Below are positions 1-6,743 of a stretch of DNA of 7,013 bases, piece after piece. Origin of the DNA: an uncultured Eubacteriales bacterium (GTDB lineage: Bacteria; Bacillota_A; Clostridia; Christensenellales; Aristaeellaceae). The stretch spans positions 1 through 7,013 of the forward strand of contig CACXEB010000506.1 in assembly GCA_902766515.1 (NCBI GenBank), in the 5' to 3' direction. Numbering within the stretch: the first letter of the stretch is position 1; each line of letters starts with the position of its first letter. The notes beneath the pieces are model-generated. The model was not told the origin of the DNA and did no database searches. It worked only from the letters and a program-made list of their open reading frames with translations. The position numbers and the translations under genes were made by a program.

Positions 1-2
1 AT

Positions 3-1385
3 ATGCTTACACAGGACACGGCGGCCGCGGCGCTGGACGCGGCGCTCCGCTCCGGCGGCGATTTTGCCGAGATCTTTCTGGAAGACCGGAGGAACAACGC
101 CCTGACCATGCGGTCCGGCCGGATCGAGACCGTGAACTCCAACCGGCTTCACGGCGCGGGGATCCGGGTCTATTCCGGCCTTTCCTCCGTGTACGTCTAC
201 ACCAACGACACGTCCCTGAAGGGCCTGCTGGACTGCGCCGAAAGGGCGGCCGCGGCCATCTCCGGGCCCGACCGGCGCAAGGCGGCCGCCTTTGCCGCCG
301 ATCAGTGCCCCAACGTCCACATCATCAAGGAGCTGCCCTCCGAGGCCTCCGGGAAAAAGAAAGCGGAGAAGATCCGGGCCGCCGGCGCGATCCTGAAAAT
401 GTACCCGGAGGTGGTGCAGGGCGTCATCAGCTACACGGATTCCGAGCAGCGGGTCTGGATCGCCAATTCCGACGGACTGTTCAAACACGACCTCAGGGTG
501 TACACCCGCTTCACCGTGAATGCCATTGCCTCCAACGGATCCGAAAACCAGACCGGCTCCGCCTCGCCCGGCGCCATGCAGGGCTTCGAGCTGTTTGACC
601 GGACGGTCGATCCGGAGATGTGCGCCCACACGGCGGCCCGCAGCGCCGTCACCATGCTCCACGCGCCGCTGTGCCCCGCTGGCATGATGCCCGTGGTCAT
701 CGACAACGGCTTCGGCGGCGTCATCTTCCACGAGGCGTGCGGCCACAGCCTGGAGGCCACCTCCGTCGCGCCCGGCAACAGCGAGTTTTCCGGCAAGCTG
801 GGCCAGAAGATCGCCTCGGACAAAGTGACCGCCATTGACGACGGGACGATCCCCAATGCCTGGGGCAGCGAAAACATCGACGACGAGGGCGTGCCGCCCA
901 CCAAGCTCACGCTCATCGAGCACGGCGTTCTGAAAAACTACATGGTCGACCGCTTCAACAGCCGGAAGATGGGCATGCCCGTCACCGGCTCCGGCCGCCG
1001 CCAGGGCTATATGTACGCGCCGACCAGCCGCATGCGCAACACCTACATCGCCGCCGGTGAGGACAGCGAAAGCGAGATGATCGCCACCATGGGCGACGGG
1101 CTGTACTGCCGCGCCATGGGCGGCGGGTCCGTGGATCCCTCCACCGGCAAATTCAATTTCTCCGTCCGCGAAGGCTACCTGGTGAAGGACGGCCGCATCG
1201 TGCACCCGGTCCGGGGCGCCAGCCTGATCGGCCGGGGCAGCGAGATCCTGATGAAGATCGACCGGGTGGGCCGCGATATGCAAATGGCCCAGGGTATGTG
1301 CGGGTCCCTGTCCGGGTCCGTCCCCACCAACGTGGGCCAGCCCATGATCCGCGTCACCAGCCTCACCGTCGGCGGCGCGAAGTAA
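3..1385 (+). CDS. tldD: TldD-family zinc metallopeptidase, catalytic subunit
   Basis: This 460-residue protein is the catalytic half of a TldD/TldE (PmbA) protease. In E. coli that cytoplasmic heterodimer cleaves unfolded peptides and matures microcin B17 and CcdA. The sequence shows the N-terminal beta-rich substrate domain, with a typical Firmicute start (GGDFAEIFLEDR at residues 18-29). The metal site HEACGH lies at 243-248, inside GGVIFHEACGHSLEA. IDDEGVP follows at 292-298 and GSGRR at 329-333. GMCGSLSG at 431-438 supplies Cys433, which matches the third zinc ligand of E. coli TldD. The protein ends in LTVGG, as E. coli TldD nearly does. Its length is close to the E. coli protein (481). 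The ATG is only two bases from the window edge, so its ribosome binding site and any promoter cannot be seen; the N-terminus looks complete by alignment from memory. The stop is followed directly by the partner gene's Shine-Dalgarno. All expected metal ligands are present, so it should be active. The natural substrate is unknown. Confidence 0.95.
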   Translation: MLTQDTAAAALDAALRSGGDFAEIFLEDRRNNALTMRSGRIETVNSNRLHGAGIRVYSGLSSVYVYTNDTSLKGLLDCAERAAAAISGPDRRKAAAFAADQCPNVHIIKELPSEASGKKKAEKIRAAGAILKMYPEVVQGVISYTDSEQRVWIANSDGLFKHDLRVYTRFTVNAIASNGSENQTGSASPGAMQGFELFDRTVDPEMCAHTAARSAVTMLHAPLCPAGMMPVVIDNGFGGVIFHEACGHSLEATSVAPGNSEFSGKLGQKIASDKVTAIDDGTIPNAWGSENIDDEGVPPTKLTLIEHGVLKNYMVDRFNSRKMGMPVTGSGRRQGYMYAPTSRMRNTYIAAGEDSESEMIATMGDGLYCRAMGGGSVDPSTGKFNFSVREGYLVKDGRIVHPVRGASLIGRGSEILMKIDRVGRDMQMAQGMCGSLSGSVPTNVGQPMIRVTSLTVGGAK

Positions 1386-1392
1386 AGGAGGT
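1384..1392 (+). promoter_or_regulatory. Strong ribosome binding site for the PmbA-like gene
   Basis: AAAGGAGGT overlaps the last two bases of the tldD stop codon and sits seven bases before ATG 1400. It fixes the start of the second gene at 1400. The same frame is open back to 1298, but that upstream stretch is arginine/proline/histidine-rich shadow of tldD with no such site. The arrangement suggests translational coupling of the two subunits. Confidence 0.9.
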
Positions 1393-1399
1393 CAACAGA

Positions 1400-2737
1400 A
1401 TGGACGAATATATCGGCAGACTGCTTGAGGCCGCCCGCGGGGCCGGCATTGCCGCCGCGGAGGTCTACCTGGCCTCCAGCGACCGTTTCCGCGCCATGTG
1501 CCAGCACGGCGTGATCAGCAACTACACCGTCAACAGCACCCGGGGCCTGAGCCTCCGCGGCCTCTGGGAGGGCCGGATGGGCTACGCGGCCACCGAGGCC
1601 TTCGATGAGGAATCCATCGGCCAGCTGATCGCCGGCGTCAAGGAATCCGCTTCCCTGTCCGAGGACGACAGCGTGCAGGAGATTTATCCCGGGGACGAAA
1701 CGTACCCCGCCGTGGACAATTACGCCCCGGCGCTGGATGAGGTCACCCCCGAGGAAAAGCTCGACTATATCCGGGAGGCGGAGAAGGCCCTGCTGGCAGC
1801 CGATCCCCGGATGGTCGCCGCGTCCTATAACATGATCACCACCCAGTCCGCCGCGATCCGGATCGTCAACACCTACGGCCTGGACCTGCGGATGCGGGAC
1901 AACGCCATCGTGAGTTTCATCAAGGGTCTCGCGAAGGAGAACGGCCGCAGCGCCGGTGAAAACGCCATGAGCGTGGGCCGGGTCTTCCGCAGGGAGGAAG
2001 CCCTGCGCACCGCGAAGGAAGCCGCCGAAAAGACGCTCTACATGCTGAACGCCGCCCCCATGGCCAGCGGCGTGTACCGCGCCATCTTTGACCACGATGC
2101 CATGTCGGACCTGCTGAACGTGTTCGCCGGCATCTTCTCCTCGGAGAATGCCCAGCAGAACATGAGCCTGCTGGCGGGCCGGGAGGGCGAGCGCATCGCC
2201 TCCGATGCGGTCACCCTGACGGACGACCCGTTGCTTGAGGGCGGCTTTGAAAGCCGGGGCTTCGACGACGAGGGCGTCGCCTGCCGCACCCTGAACGTGG
2301 TGGAGAACGGCGTGCTCAAAACCCTGCTGTACAACCTGAAGACCGCCCGGAAGGCCGGCAGGGCCTCCACCGGCAGCGCCCGGAAGGCTTCATACGCCGC
2401 GCCGGTCCGCGTCGCGCCCAGCAACTTCTTCTTTAAGCCCGGCGACAAGGACCTGGACGCGCTAATGGCGGACATGGGCGACGGCCTGGTCATCACCTGG
2501 TTCGGCGGCCTCCACGCCGGCGCCAACCCCCTGAGCGGGGATTTCAGCCTCATCGCCGAGGGCTACACCGTCCGCGGCGGCCGGAAGGACCAGCCGGTGG
2601 AGCAGATCACCGTGGCCGGCAACTTCTACGAGCTGCTGAAATCCATCCGCGCCGTCGGCAGCGACCTCACCTTCCCCGGCTCCGGCATCGGCAGCCCCTC
2701 CGTGGACGTGGGCGAAATCCGGGTGTCCGGCAAGTAA
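1400..2737 (+). CDS. pmbA: PmbA/TldE-family protein, non-catalytic partner of TldD
   Basis: This 445-residue protein belongs to the PmbA/TldE branch of the TldD superfamily; E. coli PmbA is about 450. It shows FDDEGV at 288-293 and NGVLKTLLYN at 303-312. The signature GLHAGANPLSGDFSL lies at 370-384, followed by the family's EQITVAGNF at 401-409 and a conserved tail (SDLTFPGSGIGSPSVDVGEI). Where TldD has HExxxH, this protein has FDHDAMSDLL (230-239), so the zinc site is absent, as expected for TldE. In characterised systems TldE pairs with TldD to close the protease chamber and shape the substrate channel. The gene starts 14 bases after the tldD stop, with a strong ribosome binding site, so equal expression of both subunits is likely. 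The terminator 23 bases after its stop ends the operon. Nothing is truncated or frameshifted. Its assignment as partner of the upstream gene rests on family knowledge plus adjacency. Confidence 0.93.
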   Translation: MDEYIGRLLEAARGAGIAAAEVYLASSDRFRAMCQHGVISNYTVNSTRGLSLRGLWEGRMGYAATEAFDEESIGQLIAGVKESASLSEDDSVQEIYPGDETYPAVDNYAPALDEVTPEEKLDYIREAEKALLAADPRMVAASYNMITTQSAAIRIVNTYGLDLRMRDNAIVSFIKGLAKENGRSAGENAMSVGRVFRREEALRTAKEAAEKTLYMLNAAPMASGVYRAIFDHDAMSDLLNVFAGIFSSENAQQNMSLLAGREGERIASDAVTLTDDPLLEGGFESRGFDDEGVACRTLNVVENGVLKTLLYNLKTARKAGRASTGSARKASYAAPVRVAPSNFFFKPGDKDLDALMADMGDGLVITWFGGLHAGANPLSGDFSLIAEGYTVRGGRKDQPVEQITVAGNFYELLKSIRAVGSDLTFPGSGIGSPSVDVGEIRVSGK

Positions 2738-2760
2738 TCCCGGCCTCCGCCGGCTCCATG

Positions 2761-2812
2761 CACAACAAAAGAGGTGATCCCCGCGATCACCTCTTTTGTT
2801 GTGCCGTTTTTT
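2761..2812 (+). terminator. Intrinsic terminator closing the tldD-pmbA operon
   Basis: A perfect 19-bp inverted repeat pairs 2761-2779 with 2785-2803 around a five-base loop (CCCGC). Three bases later comes a run of six T (2807-2812). This is a classical Rho-independent terminator for plus-strand transcription. On the minus strand the hairpin is equally stable but no T run follows it outside the stem, although the stem's own distal arm is T-rich. It may therefore also slow or stop transcripts coming from murC, whose stop codon is at 2822. It occupies most of the 84-base gap between the converging operons; I see nothing else in that gap. Confidence 0.92.
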
Positions 2813-2821
2813 CGTCCGGTG

Positions 2822-4216
2822 TTATGCCGGCCGGCTGTCCCCGTGCCGGGCAATCTGCTCGTTCAGCAGGTTGATGTCGCCGCAGCCCATGGTCAGCACC
2901 AGGTCGCCGGGCTTCCAGTGGGCGCGCAGGTAACGCTCGGTATCATCAAAGGACGGGGTCAGCACGGCGTCCACCCCGTGGGCGCGCATGCCATCCACCA
3001 ACATCCGGCTGTGGATATCGCCGGGATCCGTCTCCCGGGCGGCGCAAATGTCCGTCACCAGGGTCACGTCCGCGGCCTCCGTGCAGGTCAGGTAATCGTC
3101 AAACAGGCGCTTGACCCGGCTGTACGTATGCGGCTGCATGACCGCCCAGACGCGGCCCGTCCCCTTCTGGCGCACCGCTACGGACACCGCCGCCCGCATC
3201 TCGTCCGGGTTATGGCCGTAATCGTGGTAGACGCGCACCCCATCGGTCACGCTGGTCAGCTCAAAGCGGCGGTGGACGCCCGCAAACCGGCTCAGGGAAG
3301 CGGCTGCCGTTTCCGCCGGCGCGCCGCTCACCCGGCAGGCAGCATAGGCCGCCAGCGCGTTCAGCACCGTAAACTCACCGGCGATCCGCAGCGAGATGTG
3401 CGCAGTCCGCCGCCCCTGCTCCGCGACGTCGAAGCTGGGCCGGCCCCAGTCGTCATAGGTCAGGTCCAGGGGCGCGTAATCGTTCAGCGCCGACCAGCCG
3501 AAGGTGACCGTCCGCCGGCCCGAATGCAGGGCCTGGCGCAGCGCCCGCGCGTCCTCGCCCCAGCACACGGCGGTGCCGTCCGGGGTCACGCGGGCCAGGA
3601 AATCGCCGAAGGCCTTCTCGTAGTCGTCCATATCGCGGTAGTAATCAAAATGATCCCCCGCCACATTCAGGATGACGGCCACCGTCGGCCGGAGCTCCAG
3701 GAAGGAGCTGTGGTACTCGCAGGCCTCCGCCACGAACAGGTCCTGGCTGCCCAGGCGCGTGCCGCCGTGGAGGCTGTCGAGCTCGCCGCCGATATGCACG
3801 GACGGGTCCATGCCCGCGTCCATCAGGGCCTGGCCGATCATGCCCGAGGTGGTCGTCTTGCCGTGGGTGCCGGACACGCAGACCGCCGTCTTCGCGCCTT
3901 CCATCAGCGACCCCAGCAGGGTGGACCGCTCCATCTCCGGGATGCCCAGCCGCCGGGCCTCGGCCCGCTCCGGGTTGTCCGGATGGATGGCCGCCGAAAA
4001 TATCAGCAGGTCCGCACCGTGTACGTTTTCCGCGCGGTGCCCAACGGCGACCTCCACACCCTTCTCCCGCAGCGCTTCCACATGGTGCGACAGGTCCCGG
4101 TCCGATCCGGTGATCCGCATGCCCCGCGCCAGCAGGAAATCCACCAGGCCCGACATCGACGATCCGCCGATGCCGACCATGTGCACGCGTTTGCCCGTAA
4201 ACTGATCCAGTTTCAT
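2822..4216 (-). CDS. murC: UDP-N-acetylmuramate--L-alanine ligase MurC
   Basis: MurC is the cytoplasmic ligase that adds L-alanine to UDP-MurNAc with ATP, the first step of the peptidoglycan stem peptide. The 464-residue product shows all three Mur ligase domains. The N-terminal Rossmann domain carries VHMVGIGGSSMSGL at 11-24, and ITGSD at 35-39 follows. The central ATPase domain has the P-loop GTHGKTT at 116-122, EACEYHSSFL at 164-173 and VILNVAGDHFDYY at 181-193. The C-terminal domain has GVHRRFE at 313-319, YHDYGHNPDEM at 330-340, QPHTYSRVKRLF at 361-372 and MGCGDINLL at 443-451. The YGHNP and QPHTYSR motifs favour MurC over MurD, E or F. The region usually read as HN-x-LNALAA is FTVLNALAA here (282-290), a small departure. 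AAAGAGGC lies seven bases before ATG. It is the last gene of the minus-strand block, 19 bases after the secreted-protein gene, and is probably co-transcribed with it. Confidence 0.94.
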   Translation of the reverse strand: MKLDQFTGKRVHMVGIGGSSMSGLVDFLLARGMRITGSDRDLSHHVEALREKGVEVAVGHRAENVHGADLLIFSAAIHPDNPERAEARRLGIPEMERSTLLGSLMEGAKTAVCVSGTHGKTTTSGMIGQALMDAGMDPSVHIGGELDSLHGGTRLGSQDLFVAEACEYHSSFLELRPTVAVILNVAGDHFDYYRDMDDYEKAFGDFLARVTPDGTAVCWGEDARALRQALHSGRRTVTFGWSALNDYAPLDLTYDDWGRPSFDVAEQGRRTAHISLRIAGEFTVLNALAAYAACRVSGAPAETAAASLSRFAGVHRRFELTSVTDGVRVYHDYGHNPDEMRAAVSVAVRQKGTGRVWAVMQPHTYSRVKRLFDDYLTCTEAADVTLVTDICAARETDPGDIHSRMLVDGMRAHGVDAVLTPSFDDTERYLRAHWKPGDLVLTMGCGDINLLNEQIARHGDSRPA

Positions 4217-4223
4217 GAGAATG

Positions 4224-4231
4224 CCTCTTTT
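4224..4231 (-). promoter_or_regulatory. Ribosome binding site of murC
   Basis: Read on the minus strand, AAAGAGGC ends seven bases before the murC ATG (4216-4214). It lies in the 19-base gap after the upstream gene's stop (4238-4236), leaving no room for a separate promoter. This supports co-transcription and fixes the murC start. Confidence 0.8.
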
Positions 4232-4235
4232 CGAC

Positions 4236-5672
4236 TCATTGCAGCGCCAGCGCCGGCGGGTACCGGTCCAGCGGCTTGATATTCGCCAGCGGGGGGATCG
4301 CCAGCTGGCTGATCTCGCCCTTCTGCGTGATCACGTCTTTCGTCCAATCGTTGTGTTTCCGGCTCCAGCTGTAGCCGTCCAGGGACCATCCGGTCAGGTT
4401 GCCCGCGGCATTATAGGTCAGCGTCGCGCCGTCTGCGCTGGCGACCAGGACCTGTTTGAGCGCGCCGTTCGCGTCATAGGTCACCGTCGCCGCGCCGTTG
4501 GTCAGCCGGACCTCGCCGTTCGCCGTCCACCGGACGCCCGCCGCGCTGTCCGTGACGGACAGCAGCTTCTCCCCGTCGTACACGGCCGTGACCGTCCCCC
4601 GCGTCAGGGTGACCGTTACGAACGATTCCTCGTCGATATATGCGGCGGCCACGCCGTAGGTGTTTCCCTCCCGCAGCAGGGAGCCCTGCCGCGTGTCGTA
4701 GACCCACGCATTGTCGACCGTCAGCCGGACCTGCGGGGCGTCAGACTCAAAGGTGACGACGCCCGAGCCGATTGCCAGGGAGGACAGCGCCGGCGCCGAA
4801 GCCAGCAGGGCGGCCCGGTCCACGCCGGCCTTTCCTTCCTTCAGGTACAGGGTGCCATAGGTGAGCGGCCGGGCCGCCGGCGCGGGATGCCGGCCGATGT
4901 CAAAGGCCGGAAGCCGGTCAAGCGTTACGGAATTGCCCTGGTCATCCAGCCAGGCGCCCAGCGCCCGGTTGTAGGTGTAGGTATCCATCAGGTCCGCAGC
5001 TGTCACGCTTTCGGCGCGCCCAAAGCCGTCGTACTGCACGGTCAGCGGCAGCGTGTCCGCTTCGCGGGTATCGCCGAGCAGGACCGAGCTCATCAGCCAG
5101 CCGTCCGGGCCGTAATACAGGTCCGTCATGGCGACCCGGTCCAGCTGCAGCGGCAGGTGATAGCCGCCCTGGCCGTCCAGCGATACCTTCACGCCGTCCG
5201 CCGTGGCGGCGGCTTCCCAGAGGGTGCAGGGCTCGCCGTCCCGGACCAGGTAGCGCGCGCTGACCGCCGTGCCGCCCTCCGTCCAGCCCAGGCGCAGCCA
5301 GCCGCTTGCCGGAGCCGGACGCACCGTCATGCTTCTGCCTTCGAAGGCGGCGGAAAGGGCCGCACCGTCCGGGCCAGCAAGGCGCGTCTCCGCGCCGGCG
5401 GGCAGGTCAACATCCAGCGTCAGGCGCAGCGTATCCCCCGACCAGTCGGCCGTCAGCGCCGGCAAAGCCGCCAGCGCCTGGGCGCAGGGCAGGTCAAAAA
5501 CAGACGCCGGCGCGGCCTCAGCCGGCCGGTTGACCGTAAAGCTGAAGCCCTCCGCCGACGCCGCTTCCGGCAGTGCCAGCAGCAGCGCCAGCCACAGGAT
5601 CGCCAGCGTCCTCAAGTATGTCCGCGCGGGCGCCTCAGGACAGGCGCTCCGCCAGTTCGTCCAGAAAATCAT
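4236..5672 (-). CDS. Secreted protein with YD-like repeats, function unknown
   Basis: I do not recognise a named family over the full length (478 residues from ATG 5672). The N-terminus has arginines at 8, 17 and 21, then a hydrophobic core LAILWLALLLAL (23-34) and an AxA site ending ASA (38-40). This is a Sec signal peptide with probable cleavage before Glu41. There is no lipobox, no LPxTG motif and no later membrane segment. The mature part looks beta-rich, with segments resembling RHS/YD repeats: YDGFGRAESV (214-223), YDGEKLLSV (365-373), YDANGALKQV (399-408) and YNAAGNLTGWS (420-430). The C-terminus is proline-rich (AIPPLANIKPLDRYPPALAL). The ATG has GGAG seven bases upstream but overlaps the preceding gene by 38 bases. 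An alternative TTG at 5615 would give a shorter signal peptide (start RTLAILWL) with no overlap, but GAGG there is 17 bases away. Its place before murC hints at a cell-envelope role; that is inference only. Confidence 0.78.
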   Translation of the reverse strand: MIFWTNWRSACPEAPARTYLRTLAILWLALLLALPEAASAEGFSFTVNRPAEAAPASVFDLPCAQALAALPALTADWSGDTLRLTLDVDLPAGAETRLAGPDGAALSAAFEGRSMTVRPAPASGWLRLGWTEGGTAVSARYLVRDGEPCTLWEAAATADGVKVSLDGQGGYHLPLQLDRVAMTDLYYGPDGWLMSSVLLGDTREADTLPLTVQYDGFGRAESVTAADLMDTYTYNRALGAWLDDQGNSVTLDRLPAFDIGRHPAPAARPLTYGTLYLKEGKAGVDRAALLASAPALSSLAIGSGVVTFESDAPQVRLTVDNAWVYDTRQGSLLREGNTYGVAAAYIDEESFVTVTLTRGTVTAVYDGEKLLSVTDSAAGVRWTANGEVRLTNGAATVTYDANGALKQVLVASADGATLTYNAAGNLTGWSLDGYSWSRKHNDWTKDVITQKGEISQLAIPPLANIKPLDRYPPALALQ

Positions 5673-5874
5673 CCAGCTGCTCCAGGTCTTCCTCCCACAG
5701 GAGGAATTCTTCGCTTTCCTCGTCCTCCGGCGCGCATTCCGCCAGCATGTCGTAGGTCACCCGGATCCTTTCCCGGAGCAGGCGCAGCGCTGTTTCGTCC
5801 AGGCTGTCCAGGTCCAGGTCATCCAGCTGTTCGCGTTCGCTGTCGGTCAGCGGGGCGGGCAGATGTTCACTCAC
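5635..5874 (-). CDS. Small, very acidic hypothetical protein
   Basis: This is a 79-residue protein of no family I recognise. By count, 28 residues are Asp or Glu, six are Arg, none is Lys and 17 are Leu, giving a net charge near -22. Hydrophobic residues recur every three to four positions (LDDLDLDSLDETALRLL at 17-33, LEQLDDFLDELAERL at 64-78), so helices that could form a coiled coil or helical hairpin are likely. There is no signal peptide or membrane segment, so it should be cytoplasmic. I chose GTG 5874 because a perfect 9-base Shine-Dalgarno (5887-5879) is correctly spaced for it. ATG 5880 and GTG 5883, both in frame, lie inside or against that site. The gene overlaps the kinase stop by eight bases and the secreted-protein ATG by 38, so it is translationally coupled to both. 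Its charge could suit a protein-interaction or nucleic-acid-mimic role, but nothing in the sequence proves either. That it is a real gene is supported by the ribosome binding site and operon position. Confidence 0.75.
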   Translation of the reverse strand: MSEHLPAPLTDSEREQLDDLDLDSLDETALRLLRERIRVTYDMLAECAPEDEESEEFLLWEEDLEQLDDFLDELAERLS

Positions 5875-6736
5875 AGGCATCACCTCCGGTCAGGGAAATC
5901 CGGGTACAGGGCGCGTCCCCGCTCAGCAGGTCGCGCAGGCGGTACTTCTTGGCGCTGCCGATGATCACGGTGACGCCCTGCAGCGCGGAGCGCAGCGCAA
6001 ACGCCAGCTTGGCCCCCGCGCCGTTGGCCCCCGCCCGCGACGCGCCCACGCAGTGGGACTGCAGCGCCTTCACCCGGTCCGCCAGGTCCTCCCGGGTCGG
6101 CGCGGTCACGTCGGTCACAAGGGTAGAAGGATCCTGCGGATCCATATAGATGCCGTCCGCGCTGGTCAGCAGCACCATCGTCCGCGCGCCCAGCAGTTCG
6201 CTGACAACGGCGGCGGTCTCATCGTTGTCAACGCACTCCACCACCGCCTCGTCGGGGTGGCTGGAATGCAGCTGCTTGAGCTCCAGCTTGCGGTTTTCCT
6301 CATCACTGACCGCGTCATTGTAGTTGATGATCGGGATGGCCTGCTGCGCCGGGCAGCGCAGGAGCATGCGCCGCAGGTGCTCCCGCTTCTGCGGGTCGTT
6401 GAAGTGGTTGTGCTCCACCAGCACCTGCCGCACCTGGTAATCCGGATGGATGAACTGCCGCCAGGTCGCCATCAGGATGGCCTGGCCCTGCGCGGAATAG
6501 TCCGTCTTGTTGTCCTCCGGGTCGCCGCCCAGCTCCGTCCCCAGGCGCTTGATGCAGTCAAGCCGCCCGATCTCCGTCGCGCCGGACGACACCAGCGCCA
6601 TGCCCGGCCGCAGCTCTCCCGACAGGCGGGAGAACAGGTTGTAGTCTATATCATTGTCTTCCCGGCGGATCAGCGCCATGGAGCCGATCTTGACGACCAG
6701 CTCCAGCCTGTCCGCCTGTCCCGTATATTCCGACAT
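5867..6736 (-). CDS. Glutamate 5-kinase-like amino acid kinase without PUA domain
   Basis: This 289-residue protein has the amino acid kinase fold and is closest by motif to glutamate 5-kinase (ProB), which makes gamma-glutamyl phosphate for proline synthesis. Seen in order: VVKIGS with Lys16 (14-19), LVSSGATEIG (48-57), SAQGQAILM (81-89), IPIINYNDAVSDEE (134-147), VDNDETAA (169-176), VLLTSADGIY (188-197) and AGAKLAFA with Lys243 (240-247 region). These correspond to the substrate and phosphate sites of E. coli ProB (Lys10, Asp150, Lys217). Two things are odd. About 25 residues separate the NDAVS and DND motifs, against about six in E. coli ProB. The C-terminal PUA domain of the 367-residue E. 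coli enzyme is also missing. No proA is adjacent. The gene starts seven bases after the rhaD stop with only a weak ribosome binding site, implying coupling to rhaD. The substrate may be glutamate or another acid, so no symbol is given. Confidence 0.82.
   Translation of the reverse strand: MSEYTGQADRLELVVKIGSMALIRREDNDIDYNLFSRLSGELRPGMALVSSGATEIGRLDCIKRLGTELGGDPEDNKTDYSAQGQAILMATWRQFIHPDYQVRQVLVEHNHFNDPQKREHLRRMLLRCPAQQAIPIINYNDAVSDEENRKLELKQLHSSHPDEAVVECVDNDETAAVVSELLGARTMVLLTSADGIYMDPQDPSTLVTDVTAPTREDLADRVKALQSHCVGASRAGANGAGAKLAFALRSALQGVTVIIGSAKKYRLRDLLSGDAPCTRISLTGGDACE
5879..5887 (-). promoter_or_regulatory. Perfect Shine-Dalgarno deciding the small protein's start
   Basis: On the minus strand GGAGGTGAT is fully complementary to the 16S anti-Shine-Dalgarno tail (AUCACCUCC). 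It lies inside the 3' end of the kinase gene. GGAGG is eight bases before GTG 5874 but only two before ATG 5880, and GTG 5883 lies within the site. It therefore points to the GTG at 5874 as the start of the acidic protein. Confidence 0.75.
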
Positions 6737-6743
6737 ACCGGTC

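Noticed and set aside
1298..1399. Upstream in-frame extension of the PmbA-like gene
   Set aside because: The extra 34 residues are arginine/proline/histidine-rich shadow of tldD. The strong Shine-Dalgarno is placed for ATG 1400, and PmbA homologues start there.
1175..2095. A 306-codon minus-strand open frame opposite the tldD-pmbA junction
   Set aside because: It is glycine/histidine-rich, without motifs, and spans the junction of two well-supported plus-strand genes.
2774..4279. A 501-codon open frame on the plus strand antisense to murC
   Set aside because: Its product is rich in Arg, His, Pro and Gln with no recognisable motif and begins inside the terminator. It is the usual open antisense frame of a GC-rich gene; murC on the other strand is unmistakable.
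5573..5755. A serine-rich 60-codon plus-strand frame
   Set aside because: It is the antisense reading of Glu/Asp-rich codons in the acidic gene, which yields Ser/Arg runs; it has no ribosome binding site or motif.
4215..6149. A 644-codon open frame on the plus strand opposite the secreted protein, acidic protein and kinase
   Set aside because: It crosses three genes on the other strand, has low-complexity basic composition and no motif. The minus-strand genes have a signal peptide, family motifs and ribosome binding sites.
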